Shown here: in pieces, positions 7,821-15,109 of the stretch
How positions within the stretch are numbered: position 1 is the stretch's first letter
Layout: each line of letters opens with the position of its first letter
Source: a virus
Strand: one strand, 5' to 3'
Virus record (IMG/VR): IMGVR_UViG_3300042350_001802
Coordinates: 1-64,000 of that record
Length of the DNA: 64,000 nucleotides
Notes under the pieces: generated by a model
Seen by the model: the letters and a program-made list of their open reading frames with translations, nothing else
Told to the model about the DNA's origin: nothing
The model's database searches: none
Program-made: the position numbers and the translations under genes

Positions 7821-8510
7821 TTATAGAGATAGGATATTACCAAAGGATATTAACCCCTTCTCAAACTCACCATCCTCTACACACGCAGCGTTAGAAAACA
7901 TAGTGGGTGTATTAGAAAAGTGACTAACTCCTTGATTATTAAGGTCTTTATAGTTGTGTATATGACCAAAGCACACTAGTTTAAGCGTATCTTTTAGAGC
8001 ATAACAGCGCTTCATAAGTGATAAGTCACCGCACATCTCTAGGTTATTCTGTCTATCATAGCTTAGATCACGGATACCCTTGGGAGGACCGTGTACAACA
8101 AGCACATCAGTATACTCTGGTATTTTCTGCCACACTGCGTGAGTTTTATCTCTAGCTTTCATAAATGCCCAGTCACCAAACGTTGGTGTAACAGGAGTTC
8201 CATAAAACACTACACCATCAATAGTGGCGGTAGCATTTTCTAGATAGGTGATTTCAGCTTGAGCAAAATGTGCTAGGGTAACTAAGTTCCTTTCGATAGA
8301 TGTATCGTGGTTACCTGCTACATAAATCTTATGCTTTACAGGTACAGACTGATACCATTCTACAAAGTTGAGTACCTCTTCTCTGTTTCTATATGGATCT
8401 CTCCAGTTGGAGCAGTCCCCGCTGTGTACCACCACATCAACACCATCAAACCTTTCGTCAGGTATCATATGATGGAAGCTGTGCGTGTCGCTAATGTGTA
8501 GAATTTTCAT
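7821..8510 (-). CDS. Calcineurin-like metallophosphoesterase
   Basis: 229 aa, binuclear-metal phosphoesterase. All signature motifs are visible: ISDTH (Asp8, His10), HSGDCSNW, AGNHDT, VVHGPP and CFGHIH near the C terminus. The family cleaves phosphomono- or diesters; the closest look-alikes are YfcE/MPPED-type enzymes, and substrates in phages are unknown. I start at MKILHISDTH (8510); the frame is open for 17 more codons upstream, but those sit in the structured leader and the family starts at this Met. Confidence 0.92.
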   Translation of the reverse strand: MKILHISDTHSFHHMIPDERFDGVDVVVHSGDCSNWRDPYRNREEVLNFVEWYQSVPVKHKIYVAGNHDTSIERNLVTLAHFAQAEITYLENATATIDGVVFYGTPVTPTFGDWAFMKARDKTHAVWQKIPEYTDVLVVHGPPKGIRDLSYDRQNNLEMCGDLSLMKRCYALKDTLKLVCFGHIHNYKDLNNQGVSHFSNTPTMFSNAACVEDGEFEKGLISFGNILSL

Positions 8511-8561
8511 AATAATGGGTTTTAAAATAACACTCTTATCTATCCAACTTACAAGTGTCAT

Positions 8562-8729
8562 GGCTGTCCCCTTGCAGTGATTCTGCGTAGGTTAGGAATA
8601 GACTGTTCAGAAGTTCATCATCAGGTATAGTCAACCTGCTGTTACCAAGTAACCGCCACTTACCTATACGGTTATCATACCGTTTCTCATCGTATTAGGC
8701 ATACTATCCAGTGATTAACCTGGAACGTG
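8562..8729 (-). other. Structured non-coding RNA region downstream of tRNA-like element TLE4
   Basis: No gene. On the - strand small hairpins follow one another: CCAG/CTGG, ACGGT/ACCGT, GTTAC/GTAAC, CAGGT/ACCTG with a 7-nt loop. The stretch shares AACCGTAT and TGGCGGTNACT with the region at 13047-13203, which also follows a tRNA-like element. Confidence 0.45.
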
Positions 8730-8807
8730 TAGTCAGGACAGGATTCGAACCTATGAAGTACCACCACGGAAAAACAATCCTTGAGAAAACAATTCCGCCA
8801 CCTGACT
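8730..8807 (-). ncRNA. tRNA-like element TLE4 (acceptor and T arm, extra hairpin, no clear anticodon)
   Basis: AGTCAGG pairs perfectly with CCTGACT (7 bp, discriminator A). The T arm ATAGG-TTCGAAT-CCTGT (one G-U) joins the acceptor 3' strand without a gap, giving the standard 12-bp coaxial stack. Upstream of the T stem is TGGTACTTC, parallel to the TGGT bulges of TLE1-3. Between acceptor and TGGT is a 31-nt hairpin CGGAA/TTCCG with a 21-nt loop instead of normal D and anticodon arms. A tRNA finder might call a divergent tRNA here; I could not fit a sound anticodon stem (a forced fit gives GTT with mismatches). 97 bp after the stop codon of the 261-aa gene. Confidence 0.65.
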
Positions 8808-8903
8808 ATATACCCCCATATTCATTCCTAGACCAAAACCCAATCTGATAAGTAAGTAATATAGGGGTTTGTTATGTCAGATTATAGACCTCCATAACAC
8901 GGT

Positions 8904-9689
8904 CTATTTCAAAAATATCAAATCTTTTTCAGATGGAGTCCATCCTTCTGGCATTGGATCATCATCCACATCGGAATCTACTGTTACAGGAACAGGGTTA
9001 TCATTAGTAGTACCATTTATAAATGCTAGATAATCAGCAGTGTATATGAGTTTAATATCTTTAGTGTCATTTGTACAGATCTTATTATTCTTTACCATTA
9101 CAGACCAAGAATGTTTAAAACCATACATATTCTTTACACCTGATATCCGAGGCATAACAAACTTATCACTTCCTGTACGAATATCTTGACATATAACAAA
9201 CTCACTGTGAGCAGGTGTAATATTAACAATGTTAACGCGACCAACTACTACATCTTTTGGTGAGCTAGGATTACCAAGAGTTGCTTGTACAAGACACCCC
9301 TCGTGATATTCTACATCATTAATGGTGACATAGTTTCTTTCATATAATGGTAAAATCCACTCAGTATCATCAGATGTTATAATTCCAGCTTCATCTACGT
9401 CAAATACCCAACCATATTCATACTCAAATTTTTCATTAGCTTCAGTGCAACCATTCCAATCATCATCATCGTGACATATCCATGCTCTAAAAGCTCTATC
9501 TTCAAGATTCACCTTATTAATACAAAGCATTGCATCTGTAATTTCAACTGTTTCATCTGGATCATCTTGGTCTCCTCTAAATAGCTTTACTTTTATTTTA
9601 TCACCATGAAATATTTTAATACCATCTACAACTATATACCATAACGACTTATCAATCTGTGCTTCTGATTTAACTTTAAGTCTTTTCAT
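8904..9689 (-). CDS. Hypothetical 261-aa protein
   Basis: Beta-rich, acidic; starts MKRLKVKSEAQIDKSLWYIV, contains the charged segment CHDDDDWNG and an acidic run DSDVDDDPMPEGWTP near the end. No domain recognised. It has its own terminator upstream (9701-9734), so it is transcribed separately from the AAA/vWA group, and is followed by TLE4. Confidence 0.75.
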   Translation of the reverse strand: MKRLKVKSEAQIDKSLWYIVVDGIKIFHGDKIKVKLFRGDQDDPDETVEITDAMLCINKVNLEDRAFRAWICHDDDDWNGCTEANEKFEYEYGWVFDVDEAGIITSDDTEWILPLYERNYVTINDVEYHEGCLVQATLGNPSSPKDVVVGRVNIVNITPAHSEFVICQDIRTGSDKFVMPRISGVKNMYGFKHSWSVMVKNNKICTNDTKDIKLIYTADYLAFINGTTNDNPVPVTVDSDVDDDPMPEGWTPSEKDLIFLK

Positions 9690-9700
9690 ACAAGAGTTTT

Positions 9701-9734
9701 AAAAAAGCTCCCAGGAATAATTTCCCAGGAGCTT
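9701..9734 (-). terminator. Rho-independent terminator
   Basis: AAGCTCC pairs with GGAGCTT, with an inner GGAA/TTCC stem, followed on the - strand by TTTTTT. It closes the operon AAA/vWA to 9741. Confidence 0.85.
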
Positions 9735-9740
9735 ATATTA

Positions 9741-10163
9741 TCAATCATCATCCTCGTCATCAGCTTGTCTACTCTTATGAGCTTTTGCTTCATTTTTGTA
9801 GCTGATGAATTTTTCTACGAACTTATCCTCATCACCATCTACAGCTTTATAAAGCATAGTCATACCAGCAAGCACGTGCTGTAACTTCTTGTCGGTATCC
9901 ATTCTTAAATCAAGACGAGAATACTCCCATACAAGATAGACACGCTCATTATCTGTCTTCGCTTCATCAAGAATTTTTTCAATAACTCCTGTTTTTGTAC
10001 GAAGATTTGAAGGTGCATCGTCAGGATCATCAAATAACTTATTAACCATAACTGCTTGATTAATAATGTTGAACAATACCTTTGCGTCCAATACATCAGA
10101 TCTGTGATCTGGAATACTCAAAGCAGCTTGGACATTACCTGCTGAGTGATCAAATTTTACCAT
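9741..10163 (-). CDS. Hypothetical 140-aa protein
   Basis: Helical protein ending in an acidic tail (RQADDEDDD). Begins MVKFDHSAGNVQAAL. Overlaps the upstream gene by 14 bp. Last gene before the terminator; no family recognised. Confidence 0.75.
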   Translation of the reverse strand: MVKFDHSAGNVQAALSIPDHRSDVLDAKVLFNIINQAVMVNKLFDDPDDAPSNLRTKTGVIEKILDEAKTDNERVYLVWEYSRLDLRMDTDKKLQHVLAGMTMLYKAVDGDEDKFVEKFISYKNEAKAHKSRQADDEDDD

Positions 10164-10476
10164 TGTCGGTAGTTTTAGGGTTTAAAGATTGTTTTACCAT
10201 TTTCACTGCTTCAGTGTGACCTTGCAGTGACTCGTTATACGTTTTATATCGACGTTGAAACTCGTCATACTGTCCACCAAATATCATTGTCTCAAATAAT
10301 ATGGGTGTTGATTCGTCTATAAATGAATGATCCCATCCAAGGAAGACTGTTGATATTTTAATGTTGTCTATATAATCAATAGCAACACGTTTCATATCAT
10401 CAGTCATTCCTTTTCGGAACTCATCAAAACTCACAACATATGGATTCTTATTCTCATCTAAAAGATAGGAGTTCAT
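10150..10476 (-). CDS. Hypothetical 108-aa protein
   Basis: Small acidic-to-neutral protein (MNSYLLDENKNPYVVSF start). Overlaps the vWA-like gene by 4 bp. No motif recognised. Confidence 0.7.
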   Translation of the reverse strand: MNSYLLDENKNPYVVSFDEFRKGMTDDMKRVAIDYIDNIKISTVFLGWDHSFIDESTPILFETMIFGGQYDEFQRRYKTYNESLQGHTEAVKMVKQSLNPKTTDNGKI

Positions 10477-11330
10477 GATTTAGTTTTATGAAGTTGTTCG
10501 AAAATAGAGTTTACCTGCTTAACAGGACCAACAGCATTAAGACCAATGACAGCGGTATATCCAAAGTTATCTTTCTTTTTGATATCACTATCATCCATTG
10601 GCCTACCTAAACCACTGGTAATATGGAACTCACTAAATATTTCAGCAAGAAACACAGACTCACGGAAAGACCCTAATGTAAATACAGGAGCAAAGGTAGT
10701 CCAATTGAAACGCTCTTGTGCAGATTTAATCTTTGCTTGCACAATACAATACTTACCTGCTAATTTAGGGTCTTTGTATGTATCTGATGAAAACGAACAA
10801 TACCATACTTCTGTTGCAATACCAGCTTGTTCTAGTGCATAGATGGTAGGGATTGCTGTTGCTGCCACCTTACGAAATGATTCTTGATCTACACACGCAG
10901 AACCACAGATATTAATAGCAATCTTTACAACAGGCTTTCTAGCGTTTTTGTAAACACCAAAATATCTATCCTCACCACTGAGTGCTTTTGGAACATTCAG
11001 TCTGAACCCGTGATCAGTAAACTCTATGCGTTTACGGTAGGTGCGTGCTTGTCTAATAAGATCTTTATACTTCTTATCAGCCATAGTTTTCTTCACCTCA
11101 GCTAGACACATATCTTTACCCTTCTTAGGATCAAATCTCGTAGTGTGAAAACCATCTTTACTTTTTTCGTCACCATAACGCCAGCTTGAATCATCTGTCA
11201 TATTATCCAATTGACCTTGATTTCTAGGGTGCATAGTGGCAGGAGGATTATCTATATCAGTATTAGCAAAGAAATCTGCAACAGATTCATACATAATATG
11301 ATATGTATCATCTTTTATAAATCTTTTCAT
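10473..11330 (-). CDS. vWA-like protein, partner of the MoxR-type ATPase
   Basis: 285 aa from MKRFIKDDTY (11330); an upstream Met at 11360 is possible but falls in the terminator-adjacent leader. The middle (about residues 125-250) reads VVKIAINICGSACVD...AIPTIYALEQAG...VWYCSFSSD, the Rossmann-like pattern of a von Willebrand A domain. The MIDAS motif DxSxS appears degenerate (INICGS), so metal binding is doubtful. It lies directly downstream of a MoxR-like AAA+ ATPase, the usual MoxR-vWA gene pair that works as a metallo-chaperone or remodelling machine. In phages such pairs are found but their targets are unknown. Confidence 0.7.
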   Translation of the reverse strand: MKRFIKDDTYHIMYESVADFFANTDIDNPPATMHPRNQGQLDNMTDDSSWRYGDEKSKDGFHTTRFDPKKGKDMCLAEVKKTMADKKYKDLIRQARTYRKRIEFTDHGFRLNVPKALSGEDRYFGVYKNARKPVVKIAINICGSACVDQESFRKVAATAIPTIYALEQAGIATEVWYCSFSSDTYKDPKLAGKYCIVQAKIKSAQERFNWTTFAPVFTLGSFRESVFLAEIFSEFHITSGLGRPMDDSDIKKKDNFGYTAVIGLNAVGPVKQVNSIFEQLHKTKS

Positions 11331-11348
11331 ATGATTTATTTTAAAGTT

Positions 11349-11382
11349 AAAAAAAAGCAAAGGGGTTTTTACGCCCCCTTGC
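11349..11382 (-). terminator. Rho-independent terminator after the AAA ATPase gene
   Basis: GCAAGGGG pairs with CCCCTTTGC and is followed by TTTTTTTT on the - strand. It separates the ATPase from the vWA-like gene, so readthrough or a second promoter must supply the latter. Confidence 0.85.
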
Positions 11383-11395
11383 TATAACCCATCCA

Positions 11396-12715
11396 TCAGG
11401 ACACTCCAACAGTGTTTTTTAGCTTTTTCTGAAGCTCTTCATCCCAATGACTAGAAATCATATTTAGGATATCCTGCTTACAGAAATTGTTGAACAGTAA
11501 TGTAGATGCATCAAACACAGAGCGCGTTGAGAACTTCTCGCTTTCTACGTGAGAGTTCATAAATGCTCTGATGCCCTGCATCCATACATAATGATCACCA
11601 GCAATGCTCTTCTCGATGTTCTCATCATAGTCGATGAATATACGACACAGTTTAAAACGATCGAGGAATGCCATATCCTGCATCTCTCTACCCTGATATT
11701 CAACAGAACCTGATCCCCACGTATTACCTGCTAGAATACAGAAGAAATCCTTATGCTTTTTAGCAATAGGATTACCTTGTCTATTAGGTACAGAGATCTG
11801 TCCGCTTCTGTCAAATACAGCGTTAAGCACTACAGCAATAGATGGTGACATTGCATCATACTCATCGATTAGAAACAAACCACCGTTCTCATAGAAGTCT
11901 AGGAACTGTGATGTAACATAACCGTTGAGATTAGCAAATCCCACCAACTCTGACTTAGATGCCTCCATATTACAGGAGAAGGATGCATAGCGAAGCTGCA
12001 TAGAATCAGCAGCTTGTTTTGCTAGCGTTGATTTACCAGAACCTGTAGGTCCTACAATCATAGCTTGCTTAAACAGTTGCAGATAACTGATGAGCTTCGG
12101 AAGTTCTTTGTGTGCAGAAGGATTGTCAATTACTGCTTTCAATTCACCTTTTAAGTGAATCTGTGTGCGTTTGCTCTCTAAAAATGACTCAATAATCTTT
12201 TCTTTCTTACTAGAGTAGTCGTCTTTAAGTGCTTCCAACAGCTCCTTCTTTAACTGTTTGGTTAGTTTGTCTTTTTCTGATACCACGACATCAGACAATA
12301 TACCGTGGATTTTTTCGTGTCTGAGCTTGTACATAACAAGTTTATCGACACGTTCTTGAATTGCTTGTTCGGGAATCATCACTTGAAATCCCGTTGTTGT
12401 TGAAGTGTTACTCATCTTCGTTTCTATTTTAGGGGGTTTTTGAATACTCTGTTCTTTTTTAACTGTTCTAATTACATTAAAGTAGGTGTTGGTACAACTC
12501 CATCTAATTGGTTCATTTTTATCACCATAAAAGAATAGATTAAAAATACCATCATGAGTGGTGCTACTTGATTTAGCTTTCACTGTATAAGTGCTACCTT
12601 TTGTAACATACGCATATCCACCTGTATGTAATATCTCAATGGTGTCTCCTGCTTCTATATCCTCGTAAGCAATCTTTTCTATTCTAATTGTTGTTTTTTC
12701 CATAGGATACACCAT
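11396..12715 (-). CDS. MoxR-like AAA+ ATPase
   Basis: 439 aa. Residues ~15-85 form a small beta-rich domain (EAGDTIEILHTGGYAYV); residues ~110-200 are helical and charged. The AAA+ core has Walker A GPTGSGKST (222-230), Walker B GGLFLIDEYDA (about 278-288), sensor-like LAGNTWG and an arginine in MAFLDRFKL, all in the MoxR/McrB/dynein-like branch of AAA+ proteins. With the adjacent vWA-like protein it probably forms a MoxR-vWA remodelling complex. A second Met at 12703 (MEKTTIR) is an equally plausible start. The gene overlaps the preceding one by 32 bp. Confidence 0.9.
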   Translation of the reverse strand: MVYPMEKTTIRIEKIAYEDIEAGDTIEILHTGGYAYVTKGSTYTVKAKSSSTTHDGIFNLFFYGDKNEPIRWSCTNTYFNVIRTVKKEQSIQKPPKIETKMSNTSTTTGFQVMIPEQAIQERVDKLVMYKLRHEKIHGILSDVVVSEKDKLTKQLKKELLEALKDDYSSKKEKIIESFLESKRTQIHLKGELKAVIDNPSAHKELPKLISYLQLFKQAMIVGPTGSGKSTLAKQAADSMQLRYASFSCNMEASKSELVGFANLNGYVTSQFLDFYENGGLFLIDEYDAMSPSIAVVLNAVFDRSGQISVPNRQGNPIAKKHKDFFCILAGNTWGSGSVEYQGREMQDMAFLDRFKLCRIFIDYDENIEKSIAGDHYVWMQGIRAFMNSHVESEKFSTRSVFDASTLLFNNFCKQDILNMISSHWDEELQKKLKNTVGVS

Positions 12716-12992
12716 TTTTAACAGTGAGTAAGAAGCTTGTCACTACACCGCACTTTATAGAAAAGTCAGCGTTGTTGTGTGCATACTTGCACAAGTCCTT
12801 GAGAGACTTTGGTACATTTAATGTAACAGGTGACTTAGTCCAGCTATCAGATAGACGCTCTAATAGCATCACTCTAACAGGTGCTGGGATTCTTGCATCA
12901 CTAATGTTTTTTAGCACTTCAATAGTGCCAGTGATTGTACTATCTAACATATCAGATAGTGCATTTTGAATGAATTGATGTTGGGTTTCCAT
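12684..12992 (-). CDS. Hypothetical 102-aa protein
   Basis: Helical N terminus (METQHQFIQNALSDMLD), central LLERLSDSW; overlaps the AAA gene start by 32 bp, so co-expressed with it. Possibly an accessory subunit; no homology recognised. Confidence 0.7.
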   Translation of the reverse strand: METQHQFIQNALSDMLDSTITGTIEVLKNISDARIPAPVRVMLLERLSDSWTKSPVTLNVPKSLKDLCKYAHNNADFSIKCGVVTSFLLTVKNGVSYGKNNN

Positions 12993-13012
12993 ATGTTTAG
13001 GTTATTAATTAC

Positions 13013-13046
13013 AAAAAAAGCAGGAGACAATTACATTACCTCCTGC
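13013..13046 (-). terminator. Rho-independent terminator
   Basis: GCAGGAG pairs with CTCCTGC around a 13-nt loop and is followed by TTTTTTT on the - strand. It ends the transcript carrying TLE1 and its downstream structured region. Confidence 0.88.
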
Positions 13047-13203
13047 GTTAGAACTACTTGAGTAGAAATTAGAGGAGCGACTATACGGGATGAGCTGACG
13101 CGTTCCAGAAACTAGTATTCTGTACTAAGCTAAATCAGAGTGACCGCCAATACGGTTCCGGTTTTTCTACGTTTCGTTCTAGGATGTGTGTTTTACATCT
13201 TTG
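13047..13203 (-). other. Structured non-coding RNA region downstream of TLE1
   Basis: No gene. Successive - strand hairpins: GATGT-AAAACAC-ACATC, ACCG/CGGT, CAGAA-TACTAGT-TTCTG, CTAC/GTAG, ending in the terminator. AACCGTAT and TGGCGGTNACT are shared with the region after TLE4. Confidence 0.5.
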
Positions 13204-13245
13204 CATCAGGGGTGGAATCGAACCACCCTTAACACCATGCTGATA
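13204..13245 (-). ncRNA. Miniature tRNA-like element TLE1
   Basis: Outer stem TATCAG/CTGATG (6 bp, one U-G) stacks without a gap on the inner stem GGGTGG/CCACCC capped by the T loop TTCGATT, 12 bp in total as in the tRNA acceptor/T minihelix. The only other part is an 11-nt 5' bulge, CATGGTGTTAA, whose GG could mimic the D-loop G18-G19 that docks on the T loop. It starts 5 nt after the stop codon of the Fis-type HTH gene. Confidence 0.75.
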
Positions 13246-13250
13246 AATTA

Positions 13251-13649
13251 TTATTCAATATCGTATTCTCTTATTTTACGATATAAAGTACGAGCACTAA
13301 TACCAAGAGCTTCAGCAGCATTATCTCTATGTCCTTTATGTCTTCTTAAAGCATTAATTATAGATCCTTTTTCCAGTACTATCATAGGAAGAATATTTTC
13401 TTCATCGTCTTCATATCGGTTATTCTTATATTCTTCAGAAGGTACTTTTAATGGTTCATATTTAAAAGTGTCTATCTCTTTTTTTTCTAGCTCATCCTGT
13501 AGTATTTTTACAAACATGCGTTTTAATTCTGTTACATCTTTTTTCATGTCAAAGAAAAGCTTGTAAAGAATTTCTTTTTCTGATGTATTAGCTTGTACTT
13601 CAGCTTTTAATTTTTCAATTAATTCAGATTTTAGGGTTTCAATATCCAT
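13251..13649 (-). CDS. Fis-type helix-turn-helix DNA-binding protein
   Basis: 132 aa, probable transcription regulator. Residues ~5-60 are helical and Glu/Lys-rich (possible dimerisation); residues 92-132 match the Fis/NtrC C-terminal HTH: EKGSIINALRRHKGHRDNAA, then EALGISARTLYRKIREY. There is no sigma-54 activation domain. I start at MDIETLKSEL (13649) because the longer open frame would run through the tRNA-like element TLE2 in its leader. Flanked by TLE2 upstream and TLE1 downstream, next to a ParB-like gene: a candidate regulator of the early-to-late switch. Confidence 0.85.
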   Translation of the reverse strand: MDIETLKSELIEKLKAEVQANTSEKEILYKLFFDMKKDVTELKRMFVKILQDELEKKEIDTFKYEPLKVPSEEYKNNRYEDDEENILPMIVLEKGSIINALRRHKGHRDNAAEALGISARTLYRKIREYDIE

Positions 13650-13664
13650 AGATTTAAGTTTTAG

Positions 13665-13707
13665 AACTAGGAGGGGGAATCGAACCCCCTCTAGAACCAT
13701 TCTAGTT
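13665..13707 (-). ncRNA. Miniature tRNA-like element TLE2
   Basis: Outer stem AACTAG/CTAGTT (6 bp), inner stem GAGGGGG-type 7 bp closing T loop TTCGATT, and a 10-11 nt bulge AATGGTTCTA. The first two bases of the outer stem are the last two bases of the TAA stop codon of the ParB-like gene. Both stems differ from TLE1 and TLE3 by paired changes, while the bulge ATGGT and T loop are kept. Confidence 0.78.
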
Positions 13708-14602
13708 AAGCACACTCGTTAAAAAAGTTAAAGATGTTATCTTTATCTCCATTAACAAATGTGAGTTTTTCACTATTCTTTTTCAGATAGTTACAAAATC
13801 TTGTGTGATTATAAGTGGAAAAGTTTTGGGTTACGTATTCTACATAAGCACCTACAAAGAACTTATTAGAAATACGGTCCATACGAGGTACAATGTTCAA
13901 TACATCAGTTACAAAATCTAAGATTTGTACTGCTCTATCTTCGTTTTTCACTTTAAATGTACCCTTCTTGATAACCGAGTTTACTCCACCACTACCAGCA
14001 TTTCTACCACTAAGAATAGAAGCAATAGTTTGCACTTCAAGATCATACTGATTAAAGTAGTGAGATAGTTTCTTATAATCAGGACGGATAAATGACCATA
14101 TTTGGATATAGTCTTTTAACTGCCATGACTTAGAACTTGAGTTTAACAATGCTGTTTTCTCTACTAATTCTTCTTCGTTTTTGATTTCTATCTCTACATA
14201 TGGAATATCCATATTTAGACGAAGAAGAGCAAAATAGAGGTGTTGACCATCAATAATGTACCAACCTTTAAGACCAGCAAAATCAAGATATGCAACTACA
14301 ACAGGACGGATGATCCCCATTAGTTGTATAGATGTTGCAAGAAGCGTCACTTGAGCAGGAATAATGGCACGGTTGATACCTTCTAAGAACTTAAAACCAA
14401 TCTTCGCTACTTTCTCAAGGATCTTTACATTAAATAAATCGCGCATCTTTTTACTGTAGGTGTTACGCTGACCTTTTGTTTTTGATGATTGGTTCTCGGT
14501 TTGAGGTTCATCAGGTGTGACTCGCATTTTACCTTTCTCTATTACTAGAGCTTTTCTTTTGACAGTGAGTTTGTTACTGTCATTCTTTTTTTTGTTTTTC
14601 AT
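13706..14602 (-). CDS. ParB/Srx-fold protein
   Basis: 298 aa. Basic N terminus (residues 1-60, KNKKKNDSNK...) then the ParB/sulfiredoxin fold: IIPAQVTLLATSIQLMG, RPVVVAYLDF, and the signature WYIIDGQHLYFALLRL with Asp118-Gly-Gln-His121. A helical part with EKTALLNSSSKSW and SIL-type HTH-like segment follows. ParB-fold proteins bind DNA and hydrolyse CTP or act as nucleases; phage versions are common but untested. Its stop codon is embedded in tRNA-like element TLE2, and TLE3 lies just before its leader. Confidence 0.85.
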   Translation of the reverse strand: MKNKKKNDSNKLTVKRKALVIEKGKMRVTPDEPQTENQSSKTKGQRNTYSKKMRDLFNVKILEKVAKIGFKFLEGINRAIIPAQVTLLATSIQLMGIIRPVVVAYLDFAGLKGWYIIDGQHLYFALLRLNMDIPYVEIEIKNEEELVEKTALLNSSSKSWQLKDYIQIWSFIRPDYKKLSHYFNQYDLEVQTIASILSGRNAGSGGVNSVIKKGTFKVKNEDRAVQILDFVTDVLNIVPRMDRISNKFFVGAYVEYVTQNFSTYNHTRFCNYLKKNSEKLTFVNGDKDNIFNFFNECA

Positions 14603-14639
14603 ACAAAGATGAATTTAGGGTTTAAAATAAGGGTTTCAG

Positions 14640-14683
14640 AACCAGGGAGAGGAATCGAACCTCTCCTTGCTACCATACTGGTT
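14640..14683 (-). ncRNA. Miniature tRNA-like element TLE3
   Basis: Outer stem AACCAG/CTGGTT (6 bp), inner stem GGAGAGG/CCTCTCC (7 bp) with T loop TTCGATT, 11-nt bulge TATGGTAGCAA. The AA of the preceding gene's TAA stop codon (14682-14684) forms the first two bases of the outer stem, exactly as in TLE2. Confidence 0.78.
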
Positions 14684-15023
14684 AATATGTGATCACCAAT
14701 CTCTGCACTCCATCTGCGTAGTTCATAATAGAAATGCTTTTGATGGGAACATAGATGGTGTTACCTTCTGTTTCAATAACAGTTGGTGTGGTGTACACAT
14801 CGTTTGCTCTCACAGTTTTAGATCCTAGGGGTTTACCAAGTTTAACAGTCGGATCTATGTCTGTTAATCTTTTACCTGTTAGTTTACGCCAATAAGCGTA
14901 TACAGAGGCATAACTGTGCTTCGTTGTCCGAGAAAAGGATCTAAGTTCTTTTCTGGTAGAGAGTGTAGCTAACTCTTTTAGCTGACTATCAGTGTAATAC
15001 TGATATTTTTTACGTCTTCCCAT
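14682..15023 (-). CDS. Small basic DNA-binding-like protein
   Basis: 113 aa. The first 60 residues (MGRRKKYQYYTDSQLKELA, then SVYAYWRKLTGKRL) look like a basic three-helix, homeodomain/SANT-like or HTH unit; the rest is beta-rich. Position beside the ParB-like and Fis-type HTH genes supports a regulatory role. The family is not recognised. Confidence 0.68.
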   Translation of the reverse strand: MGRRKKYQYYTDSQLKELATLSTRKELRSFSRTTKHSYASVYAYWRKLTGKRLTDIDPTVKLGKPLGSKTVRANDVYTTPTVIETEGNTIYVPIKSISIMNYADGVQRLVITY

Positions 15024-15064
15024 GATTTTTAACGGGTTTTATGGTGGATTAAAAAATACAAATA

Positions 15065-15089
15065 AAAGGGGAGTGTAGAGACACCCCCC
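15065..15089 (-). terminator. Hairpin terminator
   Basis: GGGG.GTGT and ACAC.CCCC pair around AGAG with one A-C mismatch; TTTTATTTG follows on the - strand. It closes the unit of the small lipoprotein at 15110-15247. Confidence 0.7.
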
Positions 15090-15109
15090 GTATTGCTTAT
15101 GCTTACCTA

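Noticed and set aside
13204-14683. Ordinary tRNA genes or attachment-site tRNA fragments
   Set aside because: Only about 11 nt separate the acceptor 5' strand from the T stem, so no anticodon arm exists; paired changes argue against decaying fragments, and no integrase is present.
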